Shown here piece after piece: positions 1-7,358 of a stretch of DNA of 9,926 bases. Position 1 is the stretch's first letter; every line of letters begins with the position of its first letter. Made by a program: the position numbers and the translations under genes. Origin of the DNA: Caldifarciminota bacterium. Lineage in GTDB: Bacteria > Hydrothermota > 32-111 > QNBC01. The DNA is taken from the NCBI GenBank assembly GCA_023132105.1, contig JAGLYS010000111.1, positions 1-9,926 on the forward strand, in the 5' to 3' direction. Under the pieces are notes generated by a model. The model made no database searches. It was not told the DNA's origin and was given only the letters and a program-made list of their open reading frames with translations.

Positions 1-12
1 TCCCTACATATT

Positions 13-59
13 TACCACAACAACCAATTAATTATTGATAAATAAGATAAATTGTGGTA
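13..59. repeat. 8-bp inverted repeat upstream of the MscS gene
   Basis: TACCACAA at 13-20 is the exact reverse complement of TTGTGGTA at 52-59. The arms are separated by 31 very AT-rich bases. The right arm overlaps the first two bases of the candidate -10 box at 58-63 and ends 9 bases before the start codon, and the candidate -35 box lies between the arms. This could be an operator for a dimeric regulator, or the stem of a weak hairpin left by an upstream transcript. An 8-bp perfect match in a 60-base AT-rich region could also be chance. The gene to the left is outside the window. Confidence 0.4.
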
Positions 60-63
60 TAAG
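35..63 (+). promoter_or_regulatory. candidate sigma-70-type promoter for the MscS gene
   Basis: TTGATA (35-40, 5 of 6 to TTGACA) is followed after 17 bases by TATAAG (58-63, 5 of 6 to TATAAT). The -10 box ends only 5 bases before the ATG at 69, so transcription would begin at or beside the start codon. No Shine-Dalgarno-like purine run is seen before that ATG, which fits a leaderless message. Such boxes occur by chance in AT-rich DNA, so this is tentative. Confidence 0.4.
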
Positions 64-68
64 ATATT

Positions 69-932
69 ATGAATTATCTGAATCAAATATTCCATAACAG
101 TGTTATTCAAAAGCTATTTTATACAATAGTATTTATTCTTTTGAATTTGCTTATTAAATTTCTAATACATAAAAGAATTGATAAAAGAAAGATAAGTAAA
201 TCAAAGAAGCATGAAAGAAAAAAGATGCATACATATAGAATAAATGCTTTATTAGTTATTGCAGTAATGATAGTCTGGCTACAGAATATAAGATCCGTAG
301 GAACGATTTTAGGTATACTTGGCGCAGGACTTACTGTAGCACTTCAGGAAATAATACTTTCATTCGCAGGTTGGGTATTTATAATTATAAGGCACCCATT
401 TGATATAGGAGACAGGGTAGAGGTAGACGGGATAATAGGTGATGTTATAGATATGAGAGTATTTCAATTTACAGTATTGGAAGTTAAAGGTAATAACTTT
501 GGCAATCAATCCACAGCAAGATTAGTTCACTTTCCTAATAATATTGTTTTCAGAAAACCGGTATTTAATTCAACAAAAGAGTTTGATTATATATGGGATG
601 AAATGGGAATTACTTTTACATTCGAAAGCAACTGGAAACTTGCAGAGAAAAAGATAAGGGAATACATAATGGGAATTTCCGAAGGTACGGAAAATACGAT
701 ACGCAAAGAAATGAAACATGCTTCAAAGAGTTATCCTATAGAATATTCTGTTATTACACCTACCGTCTATGTTAAATTAAAAGATAACGGGATATTTATG
801 GTTGTTAGGTATATGGTGAAGGTCAGAGAACAAAGAAAATACAAAGATCTATTGTCAAGAAAAGTCCTTGAAATGGTTGATGCAAATAGAAACATTAATC
901 TTGCATATCCCACATATAGGATTATTCAATGA
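69..932 (+). CDS. MscS-family mechanosensitive ion channel
   Basis: Inner-membrane channel of the small-conductance MscS family, expected to open under membrane tension and release solutes during hypo-osmotic shock. At 287 residues it is close to E. coli MscS (286). Likely membrane segments are at about 14-34, 58-76 and 78-107. The third has the Gly/Ala-rich pore-helix character of MscS (GILGAGLTVALQEI, 82-95), and a beta domain follows (HPFDIGDRVEVDGIIGDV, 109-126). The PNN at 156-158 in the later part of that domain matches the family's conserved PN motif. Residues 35-57 form a very Lys/Arg-rich loop between the first two helices. An internal Met53 start would lose the first helix, so the first ATG is preferred even though it lacks a ribosome binding site. 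The gene is 35 bases from the protease gene on the same strand and may have its own promoter. The substrate and gating threshold cannot be read from the sequence. Confidence 0.9.
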   Translation: MNYLNQIFHNSVIQKLFYTIVFILLNLLIKFLIHKRIDKRKISKSKKHERKKMHTYRINALLVIAVMIVWLQNIRSVGTILGILGAGLTVALQEIILSFAGWVFIIIRHPFDIGDRVEVDGIIGDVIDMRVFQFTVLEVKGNNFGNQSTARLVHFPNNIVFRKPVFNSTKEFDYIWDEMGITFTFESNWKLAEKKIREYIMGISEGTENTIRKEMKHASKSYPIEYSVITPTVYVKLKDNGIFMVVRYMVKVREQRKYKDLLSRKVLEMVDANRNINLAYPTYRIIQ

Positions 933-933
933 C

Positions 934-961
934 TTTACAAATTATATTATTGGATTATAAT
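934..961 (+). promoter_or_regulatory. candidate promoter for the protease-to-cdaA operon
   Basis: TTTACA (934-939, 5 of 6 to consensus) and a perfect TATAAT (956-961) are separated by 16 bases. They fill the whole 35-base gap between the MscS stop codon and the protease ATG at 968. With the usual six-base discriminator the transcript would start exactly at 968, giving a leaderless message. No Shine-Dalgarno site precedes this ATG. Because the following genes overlap or nearly touch, this could be the main promoter for all of them. Confidence 0.5.
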
Positions 962-967
962 TAATGT

Positions 968-2971
968 ATGAGGTATATAATAAGAATAATAGTATTCGTT
1001 TTATTGTTAATGTATTTTAATGCATTGAATGGACAAAAATATATCATTGGTGGGAAATATGAAGATATAAAAAGATTAGATGTAAAAATTTTAAAAAGCT
1101 CAAGATATAATTTTTCTCTTGTCGAGAGTGACTACGATAATTTAAAAAAACTTCTTAAAGAGGGAAATATTCAATATTTTGAGCCGGTAGCAAAAGCTAA
1201 AGCTTTTTTTATTCCAAATGACTTTTATTATAGCCACCAGTGGAATTTTAATATGCTGGGCATGGAAGATGTATGGGATTTAACAATGGGGGTTGATAAT
1301 GTTAAAGTATCTATACTTGATACGGGTGTAGGGTTTGAATACTATCAGATTCCTTCTTATGAACAGAGTGAAGTGACATCAGGTGACGGTCATTACCATA
1401 AAGCAGATGATTTGAATTCTGCAACATTTCTTTCGGGTTATGATTATATCCATAATGATTTACATCCGAATGATCAGAATGGACACGGAACTCATATAGC
1501 AGGCACAATAGCTCAGTCCACAAATAACGGAATCGGGGTAGCTGGAATGGCTCCGAATGTAAGTATAATACCTGTTCAGGTGCTGGATTATAAGGGAGAA
1601 GGAGATTCGTATAGTATTGCTGAAGGAATTTATTATGCTTGCGATCAGGGAGCAAATGTGATTAGTATGTCACTTGGTGGAGCTCCGGGCGATTCGAATG
1701 GATGGCATACTGTTCATAATGCTATCGTTTACGCATATAGTTTAAATATTGCAGTTGTTGTTGCATCAGGAAATGATGGAATAGGGAATCTGAGTTACCC
1801 ATCGGCTTTTAAGGAGGCATTTTCCTGTGGAGCAGTCAGTTTTAACCAACAGAAAACCTCATATTCCCAATACGGATCAGGTTTGGATTTTGTTATGCCC
1901 GGAGGAGAAGGAAGTAATAAGATCTTACAGGAAACATTTAGAGGATATTATGATGGACATTATTCAAGAGTAGATAGTTTTGCATATTATTATTATTATG
2001 GGACATCTATGGCTACACCGCATCTTGCAGCTGCAATTGCTCTTTTAAAATCATATGGCATTACAAATCTGGATGAAATATACGGAAGATTGGCATATTA
2101 CGCTATAGATAAGGGGGAAAACGGTTATGATACATTATACGGTTTTGGTATTCCCAATATTTTTAATGCATTAAATTCAACATATTCGGATAATACTCCC
2201 CCGGTATTTAATATATATCTTGCCGAAAATCCTGTATTCAATGGAAATATCAATGTGTGGACGGCAACCAATGAGGAATTGCAGAATGGTATGCCGGATT
2301 CGGTAAAGGTAAAAAGAGGAAGTGAAATTCAGAAATACACCCCAACGATAATTTCTCATAATATATATAAAAGCTCTTTTTCATTCAATACGGATGGAGA
2401 ATATGAAATTTCGGTTTATGGCAAGGATATATGGGGAAACTATTCAACAAGTACAAAATTATTAAATTTGTTTTATATACCTATAAAAACGGAAAAGAAT
2501 ATTAGAATGGATGCATATAAATTTTTATTTTCAAAAAACACATTTCCAAACGAGTGTATAATACAACTATATTGCAATAAGGATGGATTTGATATCGAGA
2601 TGCCAAAAACTATAAATACCCCGGTTCGGTTAAATATTAAGTTAAATAATATTTGTTTAATAGGACCGAATGATCAACCCGTATCATACAGTTTAGATAA
2701 AGGGGTTAAATTATATAATATAGAACATAATGGATATTATAGAGTAGTATGGAATATCAAAACATATAATATTGATAAAGGGATAATTCTTGAGAGTTAT
2801 GAGCCATTAAACGGTATTCTGTCGATATATTCATTGGATGGGAGATTAGTTGAATCAAGTAAACTTATTAACAGAAAAAGAGTTTGTATCAATTCGATAT
2901 CCAGGGGTATATACTTTATTAAACTTAAAACAAAAGGGATGCAATTAAAGAGGAAAGTATCGATATGGTAA
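968..2971 (+). CDS. secreted subtilisin-like (S8) serine protease with T9SS-type C-terminal domain
   Basis: Extracytoplasmic endopeptidase of family S8. Residues 1-22 are a signal peptide, with likely cleavage before Gln23. Residues 24-80 resemble an I9-type inhibitory propeptide, followed by the PNDFYYSHQW motif (83-92) typical of the thermitase/fervidolysin type. The catalytic residues are visible: Asp118 (SILDTG), His173 (NGHGTH), oxyanion Asn269 (ASGND) and Ser347 (GTSMATPH). Residues about 408-500 look like an Ig-like beta domain, and another beta-rich stretch runs to about 600. The last ~60 residues (GILSIYSLDGRLV, then SRGIYFIKLKTKG and a basic end) match the type A sorting domain used by type IX secretion. 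That implies export across an outer membrane, but no secretion gene lies in this window. The stop codon overlaps the next gene by 7 bases. A run of five Tyr (340-344) sits just before the catalytic Ser loop. The natural substrate is unknown. An out-of-frame ATG at 964 leads only to a short ORF. Confidence 0.93.
   Translation: MRYIIRIIVFVLLLMYFNALNGQKYIIGGKYEDIKRLDVKILKSSRYNFSLVESDYDNLKKLLKEGNIQYFEPVAKAKAFFIPNDFYYSHQWNFNMLGMEDVWDLTMGVDNVKVSILDTGVGFEYYQIPSYEQSEVTSGDGHYHKADDLNSATFLSGYDYIHNDLHPNDQNGHGTHIAGTIAQSTNNGIGVAGMAPNVSIIPVQVLDYKGEGDSYSIAEGIYYACDQGANVISMSLGGAPGDSNGWHTVHNAIVYAYSLNIAVVVASGNDGIGNLSYPSAFKEAFSCGAVSFNQQKTSYSQYGSGLDFVMPGGEGSNKILQETFRGYYDGHYSRVDSFAYYYYYGTSMATPHLAAAIALLKSYGITNLDEIYGRLAYYAIDKGENGYDTLYGFGIPNIFNALNSTYSDNTPPVFNIYLAENPVFNGNINVWTATNEELQNGMPDSVKVKRGSEIQKYTPTIISHNIYKSSFSFNTDGEYEISVYGKDIWGNYSTSTKLLNLFYIPIKTEKNIRMDAYKFLFSKNTFPNECIIQLYCNKDGFDIEMPKTINTPVRLNIKLNNICLIGPNDQPVSYSLDKGVKLYNIEHNGYYRVVWNIKTYNIDKGIILESYEPLNGILSIYSLDGRLVESSKLINRKRVCINSISRGIYFIKLKTKGMQLKRKVSIW
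1985..1999 (+). repeat. (TAT)5 microsatellite in the protease gene
   Basis: Five TAT codons in a row encode Tyr340-344, immediately before the GTS motif that holds catalytic Ser347. The array is in frame, so gain or loss of a unit would change the number of tyrosines rather than cause a frameshift. It is short and may be simple codon reuse. Confidence 0.75.
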
Positions 2972-3525
2972 GAAAATACATAATAATTTTGAGTATTATA
3001 TTAATATCCGGTTGTTCTCTATTTCAAGATAATATTGCCGAAGGTTGGAAAGCGTTCGAAAACGGGGATTATGAAAAAGCTAGGGATTGTTTTTCTAAGG
3101 AGACAATCTTGAATGCCAATCTTGAGGCGTATGTAGGACTTGGTTGGTCAAATGCTAAATTAGGCAATAAAGAATCTGCTCTTTCATCATTTGAGTATGT
3201 TATTTTAGAAGATTCCATAAACTATATTGATGCAATCAGCGGAGCTGTTTTTGCAGGTAGTGCTATGTGTATGGATTCAACTTCAGCAATAAGAGGAACA
3301 TATTTTTTAAGTAAATATCCCAATTATGTTTTTGAACATGATACGACAGTCACTTTTAAGCAGGTCGCATTTACTTCGGCATGTTCATATGTAAATATTG
3401 GTGATTTTTCATCAGCATTGCTAATGATAAAAATAATCGAACCCGGATTTAATGCTATTCCAGGCAATGAACAGGGGAAACTCGACATTCTATTAAAAAT
3501 CGAAGAAATTTCTCAATGGATTTAA
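2965..3525 (+). CDS. TPR-containing lipoprotein
   Basis: Predicted envelope lipoprotein of 186 residues. A hydrophobic signal (residues 4-16) ends in a lipobox, ISGC, with Cys17 as the lipidation site. The mature part holds TPR-like helical pairs: residues about 24-55 (WKAFENGDYEKARDCF), about 56-85 (YVGLGWSNAKLGNKESALSSF), and a weaker third at about 137-160 (SYVNIGDFSSALLMI). TPR proteins usually act as protein-protein scaffolds, and no enzymatic motif is visible. The start overlaps the protease stop by 7 bases, with an AGAGGAAAG purine run about 10 bases upstream. The end overlaps tilS by 10 bases. Tight coupling to the secreted protease hints at a shared envelope role, for example in its export, surface retention or processing, but this is inference. 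No residue after the Cys clearly decides inner versus outer membrane. Confidence 0.8.
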   Translation: MVRKYIIILSIILISGCSLFQDNIAEGWKAFENGDYEKARDCFSKETILNANLEAYVGLGWSNAKLGNKESALSSFEYVILEDSINYIDAISGAVFAGSAMCMDSTSAIRGTYFLSKYPNYVFEHDTTVTFKQVAFTSACSYVNIGDFSSALLMIKIIEPGFNAIPGNEQGKLDILLKIEEISQWI

Positions 3526-4877
3526 CCACATATAAAAGACTTTTGGATTACAATAGAAATAGGAATCTTATCATACCGGAGAGTAAGGTATTATTAATGA
3601 TTTCTGGGGGGAGAGATTCTGTATTTTTACTTAATTTTTTCGATTATTTAAGAGATGTCATTAATGTAAATTTTGGTATATTTCATCTTAATCATATGAT
3701 TAGAGGTAAAGAATCCGAAAGAGATAAAAAATTCGTTGAAGATCTTGCAAAGGATTTCAATGCACCTATATTCGAATTCGATAAAGATATAATAAAGATT
3801 GCAAAAAAGGAAAGGAAAAATCTCGAAGAATGTGCTCGTGATGTACGCTATAATATTGCATCTGGTATAGCCGATAGAGAACATTATAGTGCAATCATTA
3901 CGGCTCATACAAAAGATGATTATATAGAGACGGTGATTTTTCATCTGATTAGAGGAGATAGTATATACGGACTGGCAGGAATAAATGAAAGGACAGGCAG
4001 ATTTATAAGACCGCTCTTAACTATTACCAGAGAAGAGATAACCCGCTATTTAATCGATAATAATATCAAATGGATGGATGATAGTACAAATGATAACATC
4101 GAATACACGAGAAATTTCATTAGGCATAGAATCGTTAGTGTATTAAAAGAAATCGGTGGCAACAATGTTATTGAAAAGATATACAAAACAGGATTGATTA
4201 TGAATGATTATATCAGGGGAAGTGGGGAATTTGCCGATGAGATTTTCAAGCGGATTATCATTATAAAGAATAACAAATTACATCTTGATTTAACATCTTA
4301 TTTTCGTTATAATTGCGAGGGAAAGAGATTGCTCTTAATAGCAATGATTAATTATTTAGGACTAAAGGTTGATAGGAAAATTATCAATTTTATATATGAT
4401 TTTTTAGAAGGAGATTCGTTAACGAAAAAATATAATAATAATTTGTTTTTATATAAGGATGAAAAGGAAGCTGTTATATTTAAAATGTATAAGAAGTTTA
4501 ATTACAAATTAAATATTAATGAACGCTTATCGGATGAATCTTTTACTATTGAATGTGGAATAGGTAAAATGGCTGATTTTAAATTAAATGACAGTTTGTT
4601 TTTCTTTGAAAGAGAGAAAATGAGATTTCCCATTACGGTAAGGAATAAAAAGAATGGAGATAAAATGGTTCCATCCGGTTTTAGAAGTAAAAAGACTGTA
4701 AAAGATATATTCAATGATAGAAAAATTCCTATTTGGGAAAGGGATAACTTCCCTATACTTGAATCCGGAGATGAGATAATAGGAATACCGGGGATTAGAA
4801 GGAGCAATTTAATGAATGTTAAAAACAGAGACGGAGAGAATATATATATACTATTCCGGAGGGTTAATGAAGATTGA
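3516..4877 (+). CDS. tilS: tRNA(Ile)-lysidine synthetase TilS
   Basis: Cytoplasmic enzyme that uses ATP and lysine to convert the wobble cytidine of tRNA-Ile(CAU) to lysidine, so that the tRNA reads AUA instead of AUG. That is an important activity in an AT-rich genome that uses ATA heavily. The N-type ATP pyrophosphatase P-loop is SGGRDS (30-35). Further family motifs are HLNHMIRGKESERD (57-70), HTKDDYIETVIFHLIRG (131-147) and DDSTNDNIEYTRNFIRH (188-204). The C-terminal TilS domain is recognisable at about 370-435 (RNKKNGDKMVPSGF, then a KKTVKDIF-type segment). At 453 residues it has the full length of two-domain TilS proteins. The start overlaps the lipoprotein stop by 10 bases and has only a weak purine-rich site, so translational coupling is likely. 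The C-terminus overlaps hpt by 11 bases. The tilS-hpt-ftsH order is conserved in Firmicutes and occurs elsewhere. Confidence 0.95.
   Translation: MDLTTYKRLLDYNRNRNLIIPESKVLLMISGGRDSVFLLNFFDYLRDVINVNFGIFHLNHMIRGKESERDKKFVEDLAKDFNAPIFEFDKDIIKIAKKERKNLEECARDVRYNIASGIADREHYSAIITAHTKDDYIETVIFHLIRGDSIYGLAGINERTGRFIRPLLTITREEITRYLIDNNIKWMDDSTNDNIEYTRNFIRHRIVSVLKEIGGNNVIEKIYKTGLIMNDYIRGSGEFADEIFKRIIIIKNNKLHLDLTSYFRYNCEGKRLLLIAMINYLGLKVDRKIINFIYDFLEGDSLTKKYNNNLFLYKDEKEAVIFKMYKKFNYKLNINERLSDESFTIECGIGKMADFKLNDSLFFFEREKMRFPITVRNKKNGDKMVPSGFRSKKTVKDIFNDRKIPIWERDNFPILESGDEIIGIPGIRRSNLMNVKNRDGENIYILFRRVNED
4858..4863 (+). promoter_or_regulatory. Shine-Dalgarno site that fixes the hpt start
   Basis: GGAGGG lies 3 bases before the ATG at 4867, inside the 3' end of tilS. 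It decides the hpt start in favour of 4867 over the in-frame ATG at 4816. The upstream start would add 17 residues that do not resemble the family and has no comparable site. Confidence 0.8.
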
Positions 4878-5385
4878 AAAATATATTAAAGAAAAGGATA
4901 TAAAAAAACGAATTAAGGAACTTGGGAAAACAATAACGAATGATTATAAAGGAAAAGAACTGGTTATTCTTTCTATCTTAAAGGGATCCTTTATGTTTAC
5001 AGCAGATTTAATCAGGGAATTGGATATCCTTCCTATTATAGATTTTATCAAATTAGAAAGTTATGGTTGTAATACTATATCATCGGGAGAGGTAAAAAGA
5101 ATAAATGATATTACGATTGATGTAAAAGGAAGAGATGTTTTGATTATCGAAGATATTGCAGATACAGGCACCACAGTAAATTATATTATTGATTATTTAA
5201 AAAGCAAAGGAGCAAAATCGAGTAAGGTATGTGTGTTACTAAACAAGAAGGATAGTCATAATATGGACTTGCAAATAGACTATTATGGCTTTATTATAGA
5301 GAACAAATTTGTTGTGGGTTATGGATTGGATTATGATCAAAAATATAGAAATTTACCTTATATCGGCATACTTGAGAAGGAGTAA
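4867..5385 (+). CDS. hpt: hypoxanthine(-guanine) phosphoribosyltransferase
   Basis: Purine-salvage enzyme that joins hypoxanthine or guanine to PRPP, giving IMP or GMP and pyrophosphate in the cytoplasm. From the chosen ATG it is 172 residues, close to the usual 175-180. The PRPP-binding motif is VLIIEDIADTGTT (91-103), with the acidic pair Glu95-Asp96. The pyrophosphate loop is SILKGS (36-41), the flexible-loop region is ESYG (64-67), and the purine-binding end is GYGLDYDQKYRNLPYIG (151-167). The start overlaps tilS by 11 bases and is set by GGAGGG at 4858-4863. Only two bases separate its stop from ftsH. It could supply the guanine nucleotide pool used by the pterin genes downstream, although clustering with tilS and ftsH is common and need not mean this. 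Whether hypoxanthine or guanine is preferred cannot be told from the motifs. Confidence 0.93.
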   Translation: MKIEKYIKEKDIKKRIKELGKTITNDYKGKELVILSILKGSFMFTADLIRELDILPIIDFIKLESYGCNTISSGEVKRINDITIDVKGRDVLIIEDIADTGTTVNYIIDYLKSKGAKSSKVCVLLNKKDSHNMDLQIDYYGFIIENKFVVGYGLDYDQKYRNLPYIGILEKE

Positions 5386-5387
5386 AC

Positions 5388-7358
5388 ATGGCTTATAAAA
5401 AGAAAATACCTAAATTAAGTTCTTTGTCACTATGGAAAACATTGCTAATATGGTTTTTCATTATCATAGCGATAATGCTTTTAACAAAAAATCTTAACAA
5501 ATCCGAGAAAGCAGTTGGTATTTCATATACAGATTTTTATAATGAATTATTGAATGATAATGTTAGTGAAGTAGTATTTATTGGCAATTCATTGGAAGGC
5601 AAATTGAAAAATGAAGCTAAAGTTTTTCAAAAGGGTAAAGCTGTTGTATTTTTGAAATATAAGACAGAAATCCCTATAAGAGACCCTGATTTAGTCAAAA
5701 TATTGGTTGAAAAGAATGTTAAGGTAAATGTTAAAAATCCAATCAATTGGTGGGATATGATATGGCCATATATACCATTTATAATTATTATTATGGTATG
5801 GATATTTATTATGAGACGAATGCAGGGTAGTGCGGGAAAGGCATTTGATTTTGGAAAAAGTAAAGCAAAAATGGTATATGAAGGCAAAGAGAAGGTTACA
5901 TTTAAGGATGTAGCAGGGGCTGAAGAGGCGAAACAAGAGCTTGAAGAGGTAATAGATTTTTTAAAAAAACCTAGAAAATTCCAGAAGCTCGGGGCAAAAA
6001 TACCCAAAGGAGTGCTTCTTTTAGGTGCCCCCGGAACAGGCAAAACACTTCTTGCAAGAGCGGTAGCAGGTGAAGCACAAGTTCCTTTCCTTACAATATC
6101 AGGGTCTGATTTTGTAGAAATGTTTGTTGGCGTAGGGGCATCAAGAGTAAGAGATCTTTTTAATAAAAGCAAACAAATTGCTCCCTGTATAGTTTTTATT
6201 GATGAAATAGATGCAGTTGGAAGACATAGGGGAGCAGGATTAGGAGGGGGAAACGATGAAAGAGAACAAACATTGAATGCTTTACTTGTTGAAATGGATG
6301 GATTTGAAATAAACTCAGGTGTTATTGTTATAGCTGCAACCAATCGTCCCGATGTTCTTGATCCGGCACTTCTGAGACCCGGTAGATTTGACAGGCAGGT
6401 TGTAGTTGATTTACCCGATTTAATAGGGAGAGAAGCCATTCTGAGAGTTCATACAAGAAAGACATTGCTTGCAGAAGATGTGAATTTGATGAATATTGCC
6501 AGGGGAACACCGGGATTTTCCGGCGCGGATATTGCAAATATAGTAAATGAAGCCGCTCTTAGGGCAGCAAAACTAAATAAAAATAAAATCGGGATGTCCG
6601 ATTTTCTATATGCAAAAGATAAAATAATAATGGGTGTAGAACGAAAAAGTATGGTAATAAGGGATGAGGACAAAAAACTTACTGCATATCATGAAGCCGG
6701 GCATACGCTTGTTTCAAAATTAACCCCTGGTATGGATCCGATAGAGAAAGTAACGATAATTCCAAGAGGGAGAGCTTTGGGTGTTACAATGCACCTTCCT
6801 ATTGATGATAGAAGAAACTATAATTTGCAATTTTTGAAGGGAGAACTTGCAATTCTTATGGGAGGTCGAGTTGCTGAAGAGATTGTTTTTAAGAATATTA
6901 CTACCGGTGCGGCAAATGACATTCAGAAGGCAACCGAACTGGCAAGAAAAATGGTTTGCGAATGGGGAATGTCAAAGAAATTAGGGAATATTGCATATAA
7001 TCCAACATCCGAACATATCTTTATCGGGAGAGAACTTGCAAAACATAAGGTATTTTCGGAAGAAACATCTATATTAATTGACAAAGAGGTGTTTGCTCTG
7101 ATAAACGAGGGATATAATAAAGCTAAAAAAATATTGGAAGATAACAGGAAAATACTTGATAAAATTGTAGAAACTTTAATAGAAAGGGAAACTATTATGG
7201 GGGCGGAGATCGATAAAATAATAAAGAAATATAAAAAAGATTACAAACCTACCAAATATATAGTGAATTACAAAAAGAAGGCTGAAAAAACCGTTCAGGA
7301 GAAGATCGATGAAGTGTTAAAAGCATCGGATGATGGCAAGGAAAATGAGAAGGCATAA
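5388..7358 (+). CDS. ftsH: ATP-dependent membrane zinc metalloprotease FtsH
   Basis: Hexameric AAA+ protease of the inner membrane that extracts and degrades misfolded membrane proteins and some short-lived regulators. It has an N-terminal membrane segment (about 15-33), a periplasmic domain of about 90 residues, a second membrane segment (about 125-142), then the cytoplasmic AAA module. Motifs are Walker A GAPGTGKT (213-220), pore loop FVG (246-248), Walker B with Asp272-Glu273, the second region of homology ATNRPDVLDPALLRPGRFDR (317-336) with Arg330 and Arg333 as likely arginine fingers, zinc site HEAGH (435-439), and the third ligand Asp511 in TTGAANDIQ. All key residues are intact and the length of 656 is normal. 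The last ~45 residues are Lys/Glu-rich and probably disordered or helical. AAGGAG at 5377-5382, five bases before the ATG, is a strong ribosome binding site. The stop overlaps the folE-like ATG by one base (TAATG). Confidence 0.97.
   Translation: MAYKKKIPKLSSLSLWKTLLIWFFIIIAIMLLTKNLNKSEKAVGISYTDFYNELLNDNVSEVVFIGNSLEGKLKNEAKVFQKGKAVVFLKYKTEIPIRDPDLVKILVEKNVKVNVKNPINWWDMIWPYIPFIIIIMVWIFIMRRMQGSAGKAFDFGKSKAKMVYEGKEKVTFKDVAGAEEAKQELEEVIDFLKKPRKFQKLGAKIPKGVLLLGAPGTGKTLLARAVAGEAQVPFLTISGSDFVEMFVGVGASRVRDLFNKSKQIAPCIVFIDEIDAVGRHRGAGLGGGNDEREQTLNALLVEMDGFEINSGVIVIAATNRPDVLDPALLRPGRFDRQVVVDLPDLIGREAILRVHTRKTLLAEDVNLMNIARGTPGFSGADIANIVNEAALRAAKLNKNKIGMSDFLYAKDKIIMGVERKSMVIRDEDKKLTAYHEAGHTLVSKLTPGMDPIEKVTIIPRGRALGVTMHLPIDDRRNYNLQFLKGELAILMGGRVAEEIVFKNITTGAANDIQKATELARKMVCEWGMSKKLGNIAYNPTSEHIFIGRELAKHKVFSEETSILIDKEVFALINEGYNKAKKILEDNRKILDKIVETLIERETIMGAEIDKIIKKYKKDYKPTKYIVNYKKKAEKTVQEKIDEVLKASDDGKENEKA

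Noticed and set aside
964..1020. ATG at 964 as an alternative start near the protease gene
   Set aside because: It is out of frame and runs into a stop after 18 codons, whereas the ATG at 968 gives a good signal peptide. A tiny leader peptide cannot be excluded but has no positive support.
4816..4866. An upstream in-frame ATG that would lengthen hpt by 17 residues
   Set aside because: There is no ribosome binding site, the extra residues do not resemble the family, and the overlap with tilS would be larger. GGAGGG at 4858-4863 points to 4867.
5627..6439. A 270-residue open frame on the minus strand inside ftsH
   Set aside because: It is antisense to the highly conserved FtsH AAA domain. Its translation is Ser/Pro-rich without recognisable motifs, as expected of a frame mirrored from a real gene.
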